From CAVQBJ01 sp963819075 (GTDB lineage Bacteria; Actinomycetota; Thermoleophilia; Solirubrobacterales; Solirubrobacteraceae), in contig CAWFUP010000002.1 in NCBI GenBank assembly GCA_963819075.1, positions 310,001-374,000 on the forward strand: a stretch of 64,000 nt of DNA, read 5' to 3'. Within the stretch, counting starts at the first letter, position 1; the number at the start of each line of letters is the position of its first letter. Shown piece by piece: positions 36,069 to 44,221 of the stretch. The notes under the pieces are model-generated. The model did no database searches, was not told the DNA's origin, and worked only from the letters and a program-made list of their open reading frames with translations. The position numbers were made by a program, and so were the translations under genes.

Positions 36069-36458
36069 CGCCCCGCGCCACGCACAGGCGAACCGCCGAT
36101 CGACGTGGTGTTCCACGCCCTTTCGGACGCGAACAGGCGGGCGATGATCGACCGTCTGCTCGACGGGCCGGTGTCGGTCAGCGAGCTCGCGCGGCCGCTG
36201 GCGATATCGCTGCCGGCGGTCATCCAGCACCTGCACGTCCTCGAAGCGAGCGGCGTCGTGCGCTCGCACAAGGTGGGGCGCGTCCGCACCTGCGAGATCG
36301 AGCCGCTGGCGCTGAGCACGGCCGAGCGCTGGATCAGGGAGCGGCGCGCGACCTGGGAGGCGCGGCTCGACCGGCTCGGCCAGTTTCTCGAGGGAGGAAC
36401 CGATGAGTCGGGGCCGTCCACGCAGTCAAAGCACACGAAACCGAGAAGGAGATCGTAA
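36057..36458 (+). CDS. ArsR-family regulator
   Basis: A 133-aa winged-helix repressor. The DNA-binding part is VVFHALSDANRRAMIDRLLD, PVSVSELARPLAISLPAVIQ and HLHVLEASGVVRSHKVGRVR, with the usual ArsR recognition helix (LPAVIQHLHVLEA). No metal-binding ELCVCDL motif is present, so it is of the non-metal type paired with SRPBCC proteins. The stop TAA overlaps the next ATG by one base, giving an operon ArsR-SRPBCC-MFS. The start is ATG 36057, inside the palindrome at 36045-36068. Confidence 0.88.
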   Translation: MLQYRPAPRTGEPPIDVVFHALSDANRRAMIDRLLDGPVSVSELARPLAISLPAVIQHLHVLEASGVVRSHKVGRVRTCEIEPLALSTAERWIRERRATWEARLDRLGQFLEGGTDESGPSTQSKHTKPRRRS

Positions 36459-36913
36459 TGAGCAACCGGTCAGCGACACACTCGACGTTTGTGATCGAGC
36501 GCGACTACGACGCATCCCCCGCGCGCGTCTTCGCGGCGTGGGGGGATGCGAATGCGAAGGCCCAGTGGTTCGGGCCGGGCGGCGAGCACGAGCTCGACTT
36601 TCGCGAGGGCGGCCGCGAGCACTTCGAGGCGGCGGTCGGGGGCGCGGTCTACTCCTACGACGCGTTGTACGGAGACATCGTCCAGGACGAGCGGATCGTC
36701 TACACGTACAACATGCGGCGCGACGGGGTGCGGATGTCGGTTTCGGTGTCGACCGTCGAGCTGCTCGCGAACGGCGCGGGGACGCACCTGCGTTACACCG
36801 AACAGGGTGTATACCTCGACGGCGAGGACACGCCGGAGCTGCGCGAGCACGGGACAAAGGAGCTGCTCGACAAGCTCGGCGACGCGCTCGCGCGGGGGGC
36901 GGCGACGGTATGA
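36458..36913 (+). CDS. SRPBCC/AHSA1-family protein
   Basis: A 151-aa START-like fold protein: STFVIERDYDASPARVFAAW, KAQWFGPGGEHELDFREGG, DIVQDERIVYTYNM and HGTKELLDKLGDALAR are the standard AHSA1/CalC-like segments. These bind hydrophobic ligands in a deep pocket. GAGAAGGAG precedes ATG 36458. It overlaps the ArsR stop and the MFS start (ATGA at 36910), so the three are co-translated. In such operons the SRPBCC protein is often the regulated resistance or ligand-handling partner; ligand unknown. Confidence 0.88.
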   Translation: MSNRSATHSTFVIERDYDASPARVFAAWGDANAKAQWFGPGGEHELDFREGGREHFEAAVGGAVYSYDALYGDIVQDERIVYTYNMRRDGVRMSVSVSTVELLANGAGTHLRYTEQGVYLDGEDTPELREHGTKELLDKLGDALARGAATV

Positions 36914-38508
36914 GCGTGGGCGCCGGCACAACTGACTCGACGCAAACGACGCCACGCCCGCACGGGCGTGGCGTCGCGAACGGGGGAAGCGACCGCTCGC
37001 GCTGGCTGGCGGTCTACGTGCTGTGCCTGGGGATGCTCATGATCGTCCTCGACGTGACGATCGTGAACGTCGCGCTGCCGTCGATCCAGGAAGACCTGCA
37101 TTTCTCGACGTCGAGTCTCGCGTGGGTCGTCAACGCGTACCTGATCGCGTTCGGAGGACTGCTGCTGCTGGCCGGGCGCCTCGGCGACCTGATCGGCCGG
37201 CGGCGCATATTCCTCGCGGGCGTCGCGCTGTTCACCAGCGCGTCCCTGCTGTGCGGCGTCGCTCCGGCCGCGTGGTGGCTCGTGGCCGCGCGCTTCGTGC
37301 AGGGCGTCGGGGGCGCGATGACGTCGGCGGTGATCCTCGGGATGATCGTGACGATGTTCTCCGACGCTCGCCAGCAGGCGAAGGCGATCGGCGTGTTCGC
37401 GTTCGTTGCCTCCGCGGGCGGGTCGGTGGGCCTGCTCGCGGGCGGCGTGCTGACGCAGTCGATCAACTGGCACTGGATCTTCTTCGTGAATCTGCCGATC
37501 GGCGTCGCGACGGCGGTCGCGGCGCGGCGGCTGGTCCCCGACGAGCCGGGCATCGGCGTGCGCGAGGGTGCGGACGTCCCAGGCGCGGTGCTGATCACGA
37601 GTGCGCTGATGCTCGGCGTGTACACGATCGTGGGCCCCGCGGCGAAACACGGCTGGGGCTCGGCGAGCACGCTGCTGTGCGGGGCGGGCTCGATCGCCCT
37701 GCTGGCCTCGTTCCTCGTGCGCGAGACGCGCGCCGCCAGCCCACTGATGCCGCTGCGGATCTTCCGCTCACGGCCGGTCGCAGCGGCGAACGCGATCCAG
37801 ATCTTGTCGGTCGCTGGGATGTTCGGGATGTTCTTCCTCGGCGCGCTGTACCTGCGGCGCGTACTCGGCTACGACGCGCTCGAAATCGGCGTTGCCTTCC
37901 TCCCCGTGACAATCGCCATGGGGACACTCTCGATTCGATATTCGGAGCGCATCTTCATGGCGCTCGGCGCGCGCCGCGCGCTGCTCGCGGGCCTCACACT
38001 CGTGCTCGCGGGCCTCGTCGTGTTCGCGCTCGCGCCGGTGCACGCGGACTATGCCACGCAGGTCGCCCCGTCGATGCTGCTGCTGGGTCTCGGTGCCGGT
38101 ATCGCGTTCCCTGCGCTGATGAACCTCGCGATGTCCGGCGCGACGCCGCAGGACGCCGGCCTCGCCTCCGGCCTCGTGAACACCACCGCGCAGGTCGGCG
38201 GCGCGCTCGGGCTGGCGGTCCTCGCAACGCTGTCGACGTCGCGCACCAACGCGTTGACGGCGAGCGGGCATCCGATCGCCTCTGCGCTGACCACCGGCTA
38301 CCACCTCGCATTCTGGGTGGCCGCCGCGCTCGTCGGCTGCGCGCTCGCCGTCGTGCTCGCGGCGGTCGATCCCGGCCGTGCGCCGGCCGGCGCGCACGGC
38401 GCGGCGCCCAGGGAGGCGCAGGGCCAGGAGGACGCGCACCGAGAGCCGCATGCGCATGCCAGTTCGTCGGCGGAAGGCGCGAGCGCGTCAGCCGCCGTGA
38501 GCGGCTGA
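36910..38508 (+). CDS. MFS drug transporter, DHA2 (14-TM) type
   Basis: A 532-aa proton-driven efflux transporter. ATG 36910 overlaps the SRPBCC stop by 4 bp. The DHA2 signature VLDVTIVNVALPSIQEDL is in helix 1, GRLGDLIGRRRIFLAG is motif A, and ARFVQGVGGAMTSAVILGMI is the motif C/B region. Hydrophobicity suggests 14 helices. The C-terminus is histidine- and alanine-rich low complexity. It is the last gene of the ArsR operon, so its expression is probably relieved by the ArsR ligand. Confidence 0.9.
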   Translation: MSVGAGTTDSTQTTPRPHGRGVANGGSDRSRWLAVYVLCLGMLMIVLDVTIVNVALPSIQEDLHFSTSSLAWVVNAYLIAFGGLLLLAGRLGDLIGRRRIFLAGVALFTSASLLCGVAPAAWWLVAARFVQGVGGAMTSAVILGMIVTMFSDARQQAKAIGVFAFVASAGGSVGLLAGGVLTQSINWHWIFFVNLPIGVATAVAARRLVPDEPGIGVREGADVPGAVLITSALMLGVYTIVGPAAKHGWGSASTLLCGAGSIALLASFLVRETRAASPLMPLRIFRSRPVAAANAIQILSVAGMFGMFFLGALYLRRVLGYDALEIGVAFLPVTIAMGTLSIRYSERIFMALGARRALLAGLTLVLAGLVVFALAPVHADYATQVAPSMLLLGLGAGIAFPALMNLAMSGATPQDAGLASGLVNTTAQVGGALGLAVLATLSTSRTNALTASGHPIASALTTGYHLAFWVAAALVGCALAVVLAAVDPGRAPAGAHGAAPREAQGQEDAHREPHAHASSSAEGASASAAVSG

Positions 38509-38589
38509 CCTCCACGACTCCGGAAGGCTGCGCCGAGGACCGAGCGTGGACGCCCGCCGACGAAGAAGCGATCGCTGCGGCCCGCGCTG

Positions 38590-39456
38590 TTAGTACACCC
38601 GCGGGACGAACGTCTGCTCGTCGAGCGGCGGGCGGATGTAACCGCGGTCGTGTCCGCGCGCCGGCAGCTCGAGCGGCTCGGGCGTGAGGTCCTCGTATTC
38701 CACCATCGACAGCAGGTGCGCGATGCAGTTCAGCCGCGCTCGTCGCTTGTCGTCGGCCTCCACCACGTACCAGGGCGCGTGTCTGGTGTCGGTGTAGCGG
38801 AACATCTCGTCCTTGGCCCGCGAGTACTCGACCCACCGTGCACGTGACTGCAGGTCCATCGGGCTCAGCTTCCAACGGCGCATCGGATCGTGCACGCGCG
38901 CCTGAAACCGGCGTTCCTGCTCGTCGTCGGAGACCGAGAACCAGTACTTGATGAGCTTGATGCCCGAGCGGATGAGCATGTGCTCGAACTCGGGGCAGGA
39001 GCGCATGAATTCCTCGTACTGGTGGTCCGTGCAGAACTCCATCACTCGCTCGACGCCGGCGCGGTTGTACCACGAGCGGTCGAAGAGGACGATCTCGCCG
39101 GCCGCCGGCAGGTGCGGGACATAGCGCTGGAAATACCACTGCGTCTTCTCGCGCTCCGTCGGTGCCGGGAGCGCAACCACGCGGCAGACACGGGGGTTCG
39201 TGCGGTCGGCGATCCGCTTGATCACGCCGCCCTTACCAGCGGCGTCGCGCCCCTCGAAGATCACGGCGACCTTCAGCCCCTTCGCCTTGACGTACTCCTG
39301 CATGATCACGAGCTCGCGCTGAAGCCTTCGCAACTCGTGCTCGAACGCCGCGCTGCCGAGCTTCGCGCTGCTCGACCCGTCCGTGTTGCGCTGGCGCGAG
39401 GTCTTGCTTACCGCAGGGTCCGGCTTGTCGTCGTGCTCTCGTCCCGCTGATGTCAT
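38590..39456 (-). CDS. ppk2: polyphosphate kinase 2 family protein
   Basis: A 288-aa PPK2-type kinase that transfers phosphate between polyphosphate and nucleotides. Walker A is FEGRDAAGKGGVIKR, and the DRSWYNRAGVERVM segment contains the Walker B/lid residues. YFQRYVPHLPAAGEIVLFD, WFSVSDDEQERRFQAR and WYVVEADDKRRARLNC follow in the family's order. One-domain length matches class I PPK2. It converges on the MFS gene and is alone on the minus strand. The nucleotide preference cannot be read from sequence. Confidence 0.92.
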   Translation of the reverse strand: MTSAGREHDDKPDPAVSKTSRQRNTDGSSSAKLGSAAFEHELRRLQRELVIMQEYVKAKGLKVAVIFEGRDAAGKGGVIKRIADRTNPRVCRVVALPAPTEREKTQWYFQRYVPHLPAAGEIVLFDRSWYNRAGVERVMEFCTDHQYEEFMRSCPEFEHMLIRSGIKLIKYWFSVSDDEQERRFQARVHDPMRRWKLSPMDLQSRARWVEYSRAKDEMFRYTDTRHAPWYVVEADDKRRARLNCIAHLLSMVEYEDLTPEPLELPARGHDRGYIRPPLDEQTFVPRVY

Positions 39457-39535
39457 CTCGCCGCCAGACCCATGATGCGCCGATGCTACGCCGTCCGCGC
39501 CCGCAGCGCGCAGGCCCTACCGCCGACGGGGCGCG

Positions 39536-40114
39536 TCAGCGCGCCCGCAGCATGTCGATCACGAGATCGAGATGCCGGCGCCAGTCGAACCCCGGCTTAC
39601 TGCCCATCGAGGAGCACAGGCCGCACATCAGCATCGCGATGTCGTTCGCGTCCACGTCTTCGCGGATCGTGCCCGCCCGCCGGGCGCGGGCGATGAGCTC
39701 GTCCGTGAGCGCGACCAACTCCTGTCGCTCGGCGTCCGCCTGCATCCAGACGGTATCCCCGGCGCCCAGCAGCGCCTGCTGGCTGGCGGCGTCGCACGCC
39801 GTCGTCTCCGCGTTACGCCGCAGGAGATCCTCGAGGACGGCGAACGGCTCGCCGTCCTGCTCGAGCGCCTCCCGCCCCCGCGCGGCGAACAGCCGGAACT
39901 TCTCGCGCACGAGCTCCGCCAGCAGGGCCTCTTTGGTCGGGAAGTGGCGGTACACGGTGCCCACCCCGACGCCGGCTTGGCGGGCGACATCGTCGATCTG
40001 CGCGTCCGCTCCGCACTCGGCGAATACCGCCCGCGCGCTCTCGAGGATCCGTTCGCGATTGCGCCGCGCATCGGCGCGCAGCGGTCGTCCGGTATCGATC
40101 ACAGTGTCGGCCAC
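39536..40114 (-). CDS. TetR-family regulator
   Basis: A 192-aa TetR repressor. The start GTG 40114 is chosen because GAGGAAG lies just before it; it gives VADTVIDTGRPLRADARRNR. The helix-turn-helix is IDDVARQAGVGVGTVYRHFP followed by TKEALLAELVREKF. The C-terminal ligand domain is less conserved. It is divergent from the MFS gene at 40198, and a palindrome lies over the shared promoter, so it almost certainly represses that transporter and perhaps itself. Confidence 0.9.
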   Translation of the reverse strand: MADTVIDTGRPLRADARRNRERILESARAVFAECGADAQIDDVARQAGVGVGTVYRHFPTKEALLAELVREKFRLFAARGREALEQDGEPFAVLEDLLRRNAETTACDAASQQALLGAGDTVWMQADAERQELVALTDELIARARRAGTIREDVDANDIAMLMCGLCSSMGSKPGFDWRRHLDLVIDMLRAR

Positions 40115-40134
40115 GCCATCTTCCTCCGGCTCGC

Positions 40135-40167
40135 TTGACAACCGGAATCGTAGTTCACTATAGTTCC
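40135..40167 (+). promoter_or_regulatory. promoter and TetR operator of the MFS gene
   Basis: TTGACA at 40135-40140 and TATAGT at 40159-40164 are 18 bp apart, a strong sigma-70-type promoter. Inside it lies the inverted repeat GGAATCGTAGT (40144-40154), TC, ACTATAGTTCC (40157-40167), with GGAA and TAGT arms matching exactly. The repeat covers the -10, which suits repression by the adjacent TetR protein. Confidence 0.65.
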
Positions 40168-40197
40168 GAGCGCAACCGGAACCGGAGGTCAGCTTCC

Positions 40198-41694
40198 ATG
40201 GCATCGCTCAGCACGGCCCAAGCCCCCCCGTCGTACACACCCCGCGCCAAGGATCTTGCCCTATTACTCCTGGCGGTGACGCAGTTCGTGATCGTGATCG
40301 ACGCATCGATCGTGAACGTCGCGCTGCCCTCGATCGGTTACAGCCTTCACTTCGCGCGGGCCGACCTCTCGTGGGTCGTCAACGCATACACGCTCACCTT
40401 CGGCGGCTTCCTGTTGCTGGGCGGCCGCCTCGCCGACCTGCTCGGGCGCCGGCGGATGTTCATGCTCGGCCTCGTGGTCTTCTCGGTTTCGTCCTTCGCG
40501 GGCGGGATCGCCCAGTCGGACGCGTGGTTGCTCGCGGCGCGGGCAGCCCAAGGCCTGGGAGCCGCGATCGTCTCGCCGGCGGCGCTGTCCATCATCACCA
40601 CGACCTTCGCCGAGGGTGCCGAGCGCAACCGCGCGCTCGGTGTCTGGGGCGCGGTCGCGGGCGCAGGCGGTGCTGCCGGGGTGCTCCTCGGCGGGATTCT
40701 CACCAGTGGGTTGAACTGGCGGTGGGTGCTGTTCGTCAACGTGCCGATCGGACTCGCCGCCGCGGCGCTGGCGCCGCGAACCCTCCACGAGAGCCGCGCC
40801 GAGGGCGGAGCAAGCACGTTCGACCTGCCGGGGGCCGTGGCGGTCACCGGGGGCCTCTCGCTGCTCGTCTACGCGATCGTCGACACCGTCAACGTGGGCT
40901 GGGGATCGACGACGACCCTACTGCGACTCGCCGGCGCCGCTCTCCTGCTGGTCGCGTTCGTGGTCATCGAGCTCCGTCAGCGCCATCCGCTGATGCCGTT
41001 CTCGATCTTCCGCCTGCGGACCTTGCGCGGCGCGGACATCGTCGGGCTGCTCATCGGCATGTCTCTGTTCTCGATGTTCTTCTTCATCTCGCTGTATCTC
41101 CAGAACGTCTTGCACTACTCGCCGATCAAGACCGGGATCTCCTACCTGCCGCTGGCGGTCGGGATCATCCTGTCGGCGGGCGCCGCCTCGCAGGCGGTGA
41201 CGCGGTTTGGCTTCAAGCCGCCATTGATTGCCGGCCTCTTGCTGATCGCCGCTGGACTGCTCTGGTTCTCGCAGGTGCCCGGCACCGGTGGCTCCTTCGC
41301 CGGCGACGTGCTCGGTCCGTCGCTCCTGGCTGCGGCCGGCCTCGGCTTCTCGTTCGTTCCGGTGACGATCGCAGCGGTGACCGGCACCAAGCCGCACGAG
41401 GCCGGCCTCGCGTCGGGTCTGATCAACACATCCCAGCAGGTCGGTGGTGCGCTCGGGCTGGCGATCTTGGCCACGATCGCGAACAGCGACACCCAGAGCC
41501 TGTTCCACGCTGGTGTCCAGAGCACCTCGGTCGCCCTGACCAAGGGCTTCGATCGGGCCTTCTTGGTGGGCGCCGGTTTCGCGATCGCCGGGGCGATCCT
41601 GGCCGCGCTGCTGATCTCCTCACGCGATAGCCGCGAGCACTCGTTTGCCGCCCGCAGCGGGGAACCAGTTGTCGTGCCCGTCTCCTCGACCTGA
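40198..41694 (+). CDS. MFS drug transporter, DHA2 (14-TM) type
   Basis: A 498-aa efflux transporter. ATG 40198 has GGAGG at 40184-40188. IDASIVNVALPSIGYSL is the helix 1 DHA2 signature, GGRLADLLGRRRMFMLG is motif A, and RAAQGLGAAIVSPAALSI follows. Fourteen helices are expected. It is a distant relative of the transporter at 36910-38508. It is regulated by the divergent TetR gene through the operator at 40144-40167. The drug or metabolite exported is unknown. Confidence 0.92.
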   Translation: MASLSTAQAPPSYTPRAKDLALLLLAVTQFVIVIDASIVNVALPSIGYSLHFARADLSWVVNAYTLTFGGFLLLGGRLADLLGRRRMFMLGLVVFSVSSFAGGIAQSDAWLLAARAAQGLGAAIVSPAALSIITTTFAEGAERNRALGVWGAVAGAGGAAGVLLGGILTSGLNWRWVLFVNVPIGLAAAALAPRTLHESRAEGGASTFDLPGAVAVTGGLSLLVYAIVDTVNVGWGSTTTLLRLAGAALLLVAFVVIELRQRHPLMPFSIFRLRTLRGADIVGLLIGMSLFSMFFFISLYLQNVLHYSPIKTGISYLPLAVGIILSAGAASQAVTRFGFKPPLIAGLLLIAAGLLWFSQVPGTGGSFAGDVLGPSLLAAAGLGFSFVPVTIAAVTGTKPHEAGLASGLINTSQQVGGALGLAILATIANSDTQSLFHAGVQSTSVALTKGFDRAFLVGAGFAIAGAILAALLISSRDSREHSFAARSGEPVVVPVSST

Positions 41695-41709
41695 CCGGTC
41701 GCGCCAATG

Positions 41710-41745
41710 CCCTCGCGTGCGGCGTGAAGCGGTCGCACGCGGGGG
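41710..41745. terminator. hairpin between convergent MFS and cupin genes
   Basis: CCCTCGCGTGCG (41710-41721) pairs with CGCACGCGGGGG (41734-41745) at 11 of 12 positions with a 12-base loop. It sits between two converging genes, so it can serve both. There is no T run. Confidence 0.5.
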
Positions 41746-41771
41746 CGGCGTCAGCCGGACGCGCGCTGCCG

Positions 41772-42173
41772 TCAGCTCGTCTCCGGCTCGTCGACCCACG
41801 CGGACTCGGCCAGGACGCCGTCGCCGCCTTCCGGCCGGTCAGAGCCGACGGCGATCAGCTCCAGGCCGTCCTCCGCCGCCTCGAATGCGCGCACGGTCTG
41901 CGGACTGACCCGGATGACGTCCCACTCACTCAGGTCGTGGACCTCGTCGTCGAGCCTGATCCGTCCCGACCCGCTCACCACGATGTAGGCCTCCTCCTGC
42001 TCGCGATGACTGTGCGCCATCGGTGAGCGCACGCCAGGCTCGTAGTGCATATAGGTGATCCCGAGGTGTTCGGATTCGAGGTGCTTACGGGCGAAGCGCG
42101 CCTCGACCCCAGGGGCGCGTCCGCCGGCCGAGTCCTCGATCTCCTTCAGGTTCTTGATCACGAAGCGTGACAT
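41772..42173 (-). CDS. cupin-domain protein
   Basis: A 133-aa single-domain cupin. AHSHREQEEAYIVVSGSGRI carries the H-x-H-x(n)-E metal ligands of motif 1, and DVIRVSPQTVRAFEAAEDG is motif 2, although its usual histidine is not obvious. AAAGGAGAG precedes ATG 42173. It is divergent from the flavoprotein gene at 42228. Function is unknown; small cupins like this are often isomerases, dioxygenases or binding proteins. Confidence 0.85.
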   Translation of the reverse strand: MSRFVIKNLKEIEDSAGGRAPGVEARFARKHLESEHLGITYMHYEPGVRSPMAHSHREQEEAYIVVSGSGRIRLDDEVHDLSEWDVIRVSPQTVRAFEAAEDGLELIAVGSDRPEGGDGVLAESAWVDEPETS

Positions 42174-42227
42174 GTGGTCGCTCTCCTTTGGTCGCCGAGG
42201 GCAGCGTACGCGGATAGGCTGCCTGGC

Positions 42228-43745
42228 GTGCCCTTGGCGTCGGGAGGAGGAGACAACGGCCCCCTCGACCGACGCGGGTTCCTGATCGGACTCGGCGGTG
42301 CCGCCCTGGCGTTGGCATCCGGCTGTGGCACGAGCACTGAAACGGGCTCCACGCTGGCCCGCGCCGTCAGGGTTCCAGGAGCGCCTCCACGCGACCTTCA
42401 GCAGGCCATCCGGGGGAACGTGTTCGAACGGGGCCGCCCCGGCTTCAGGCGGGCGGCGCACATCTATAACCCGCGCTTCGACGACGTGCTCCCGAGCGCG
42501 GTGGCGCGTCCGATCGATTCACGCGACGTGCGAAACGCGATCCGCTTCACCGTCGCCCGCGACACGCGCGTTCGGGCTCGCTCGGGCGGACACAGCTACG
42601 CGGGGTACTCGACGGTGGAGGACGGGGTCGTGCTCGACCTGCGCAAGCTGAACGCGATTGATGTCGACCGGCATGCCCGGACCGCCACCATCGGGGCCGG
42701 CGCGCAACTGATCGACATCTACGCTGGCCTGGCCAGGAAGGGCCTGACACTCCCGGGCGGATCCTGCCCCTCGGTCGGCGTGTCCGGCGTGACGCTTGGT
42801 GGCGGATTCGGGCTGGCCGGACGACATTTCGGTCTGACCACCGACAACCTGATCGGCGTGAGCATCGTCACCGCCGATGGACAACTCCGCACGGTGAGCG
42901 AGCGCTCCGATCCCGACCTGCTGTGGGCGCTGAAGGGCGGTGGTGGCGGCAACTTCGGCATCGTCACCGACTTCACGTTCACAGTGCATCGGCTGCCCAC
43001 GAGCGCCGCCTACTTCGAGGTCACCTGGCCATGGTCGTCGGCCGACGAGGCGATCGCCGCGTGGCAGTCCTGGGCCCCGCACACGAGCGATAAGGCGACC
43101 TCGATCCTGCACCTGAAGTCGGGACCCGCGCCGTCGATCGCTGCCAACGGACAGTATCTGGGATCGCTCGGTGCGCTCCCGAGACAGCTCCGGCCGCTGC
43201 TCGAGGTGCCCGGCGCCCAGCTGCGCAGCCAGCTCGAACTGGCTTACCTTCCGCTCCAGCTCCTACTGGCCGGATGCGCGGGCCACGGCGTGGCCGCCTG
43301 TCACACCGTCGGCGCCGGCCCTCACGGGGTGCTGCCGCGCCAGACGTTCAATGCCAAGTCCGACTACGTCGCCAGGCCGCTGTCGCGTCACGGGCGAGCG
43401 GCGATGATCGCCGCCGCAGAGGCCCCCGGGTCGGGCGCCCTCCTATGCGACGCCTACGGCGGCGCGATCAATCGCATCGCACCCGCGGCGACCGCATTCG
43501 TCCACCGCGAGCAGCTGTTCTGCATCCAGTATTACGGCAACGGACGCAGCTCCTCGTGGATCGACCAGGCGTGGGCGAGGATGCGCCGGTACGTGTCGGG
43601 ACAGGCCTACCAGAACTACATCGACCCGTCACTGAAGCACTGGCAGCACGCGTATTACGGCCAGAACCTGCCGCGCCTCCAAACAATCCGCGAGCGGGTC
43701 GATCCTGATCACTACTTCAACTTCCCGCAGGCGATCGGTCGGTGA
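42228..43745 (+). CDS. exported BBE-like FAD-linked oxidoreductase
   Basis: A 505-aa flavoprotein starting at GTG 42228. DRRGFLIGLGGAALALASGC looks like a Tat signal ending in a lipobox cysteine, so it may be an exported lipoprotein. The FAD_binding_4 domain has RARSGGHSYAGYS (His for covalent FAD) and GGSCPSVGVSGVTLGGGFG (Cys for the second covalent link), giving a bicovalent flavin as in berberine-bridge-type enzymes. The C-terminal BBE motif is YYGQNLPRLQTIRERVDPDH. Such enzymes oxidise alcohols or sugars; the substrate is unknown. It overlaps the convergent cupin gene by 29 bases. Confidence 0.88.
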   Translation: MPLASGGGDNGPLDRRGFLIGLGGAALALASGCGTSTETGSTLARAVRVPGAPPRDLQQAIRGNVFERGRPGFRRAAHIYNPRFDDVLPSAVARPIDSRDVRNAIRFTVARDTRVRARSGGHSYAGYSTVEDGVVLDLRKLNAIDVDRHARTATIGAGAQLIDIYAGLARKGLTLPGGSCPSVGVSGVTLGGGFGLAGRHFGLTTDNLIGVSIVTADGQLRTVSERSDPDLLWALKGGGGGNFGIVTDFTFTVHRLPTSAAYFEVTWPWSSADEAIAAWQSWAPHTSDKATSILHLKSGPAPSIAANGQYLGSLGALPRQLRPLLEVPGAQLRSQLELAYLPLQLLLAGCAGHGVAACHTVGAGPHGVLPRQTFNAKSDYVARPLSRHGRAAMIAAAEAPGSGALLCDAYGGAINRIAPAATAFVHREQLFCIQYYGNGRSSSWIDQAWARMRRYVSGQAYQNYIDPSLKHWQHAYYGQNLPRLQTIRERVDPDHYFNFPQAIGR

Positions 43746-44175
43746 GCGGTGGGCTGCGCTGGGGGACGAATTCCCAGCCGTGGCGGAGAGCGGCAGCGAA
43801 GGCTGCTCGGATGTCGGGTTCGCTGTCGCGCTCGGGCGCGCCAGCCTCGAGGAAGAAGCGCTCAACCCCAGCCGGGCTGAAGATCACGACGCGCTGGCCC
43901 AGTTCCGGACCGACGTTGGCACTGGAATGGACCACACCTCGAGCGACGTGGATGGTCTGTCCGGCCGAGAGCTGCGTTCGCGCGCCGTCCAGCTCCATCG
44001 CAAAGACGCCATCGACGACGTGGATGGTCTCGGCCTCGTTGGCGTGTCGGTGCGGGGTCAGCGACCAGCCCGCCGGCGGGTGGTCGACAATCATGCAAAA
44101 CGCACCGCCGGTCTCCTCGCCTGCGAGACGGGATCTCGGCCCGAACCCGGCCGGGCATCCAGACGACGCGAGCAT
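43717..44175 (-). CDS. cupin-domain protein
   Basis: A 152-aa cupin with SLTPHRHANEAETIHVVDGV (H-x-H-x(3)-E motif 1) and GQTIHVARGVVHSSANVG (motif 2 with its histidine). The C-terminus (DIRAAFAAALRHGWEFVP) is a helical extension. It overlaps the end of the flavoprotein gene tail-to-tail by 29 bases and is divergent from the glycosyltransferase gene. It is a separate paralogue of the cupin at 41772-42173. Substrate is unknown. Confidence 0.85.
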   Translation of the reverse strand: MLASSGCPAGFGPRSRLAGEETGGAFCMIVDHPPAGWSLTPHRHANEAETIHVVDGVFAMELDGARTQLSAGQTIHVARGVVHSSANVGPELGQRVVIFSPAGVERFFLEAGAPERDSEPDIRAAFAAALRHGWEFVPQRSPPLTDRSPAGS

Positions 44176-44221
44176 CTGCGGCCATCGGCCGACAATACCG
44201 TCGGCCGGCTGTCATCGACGT

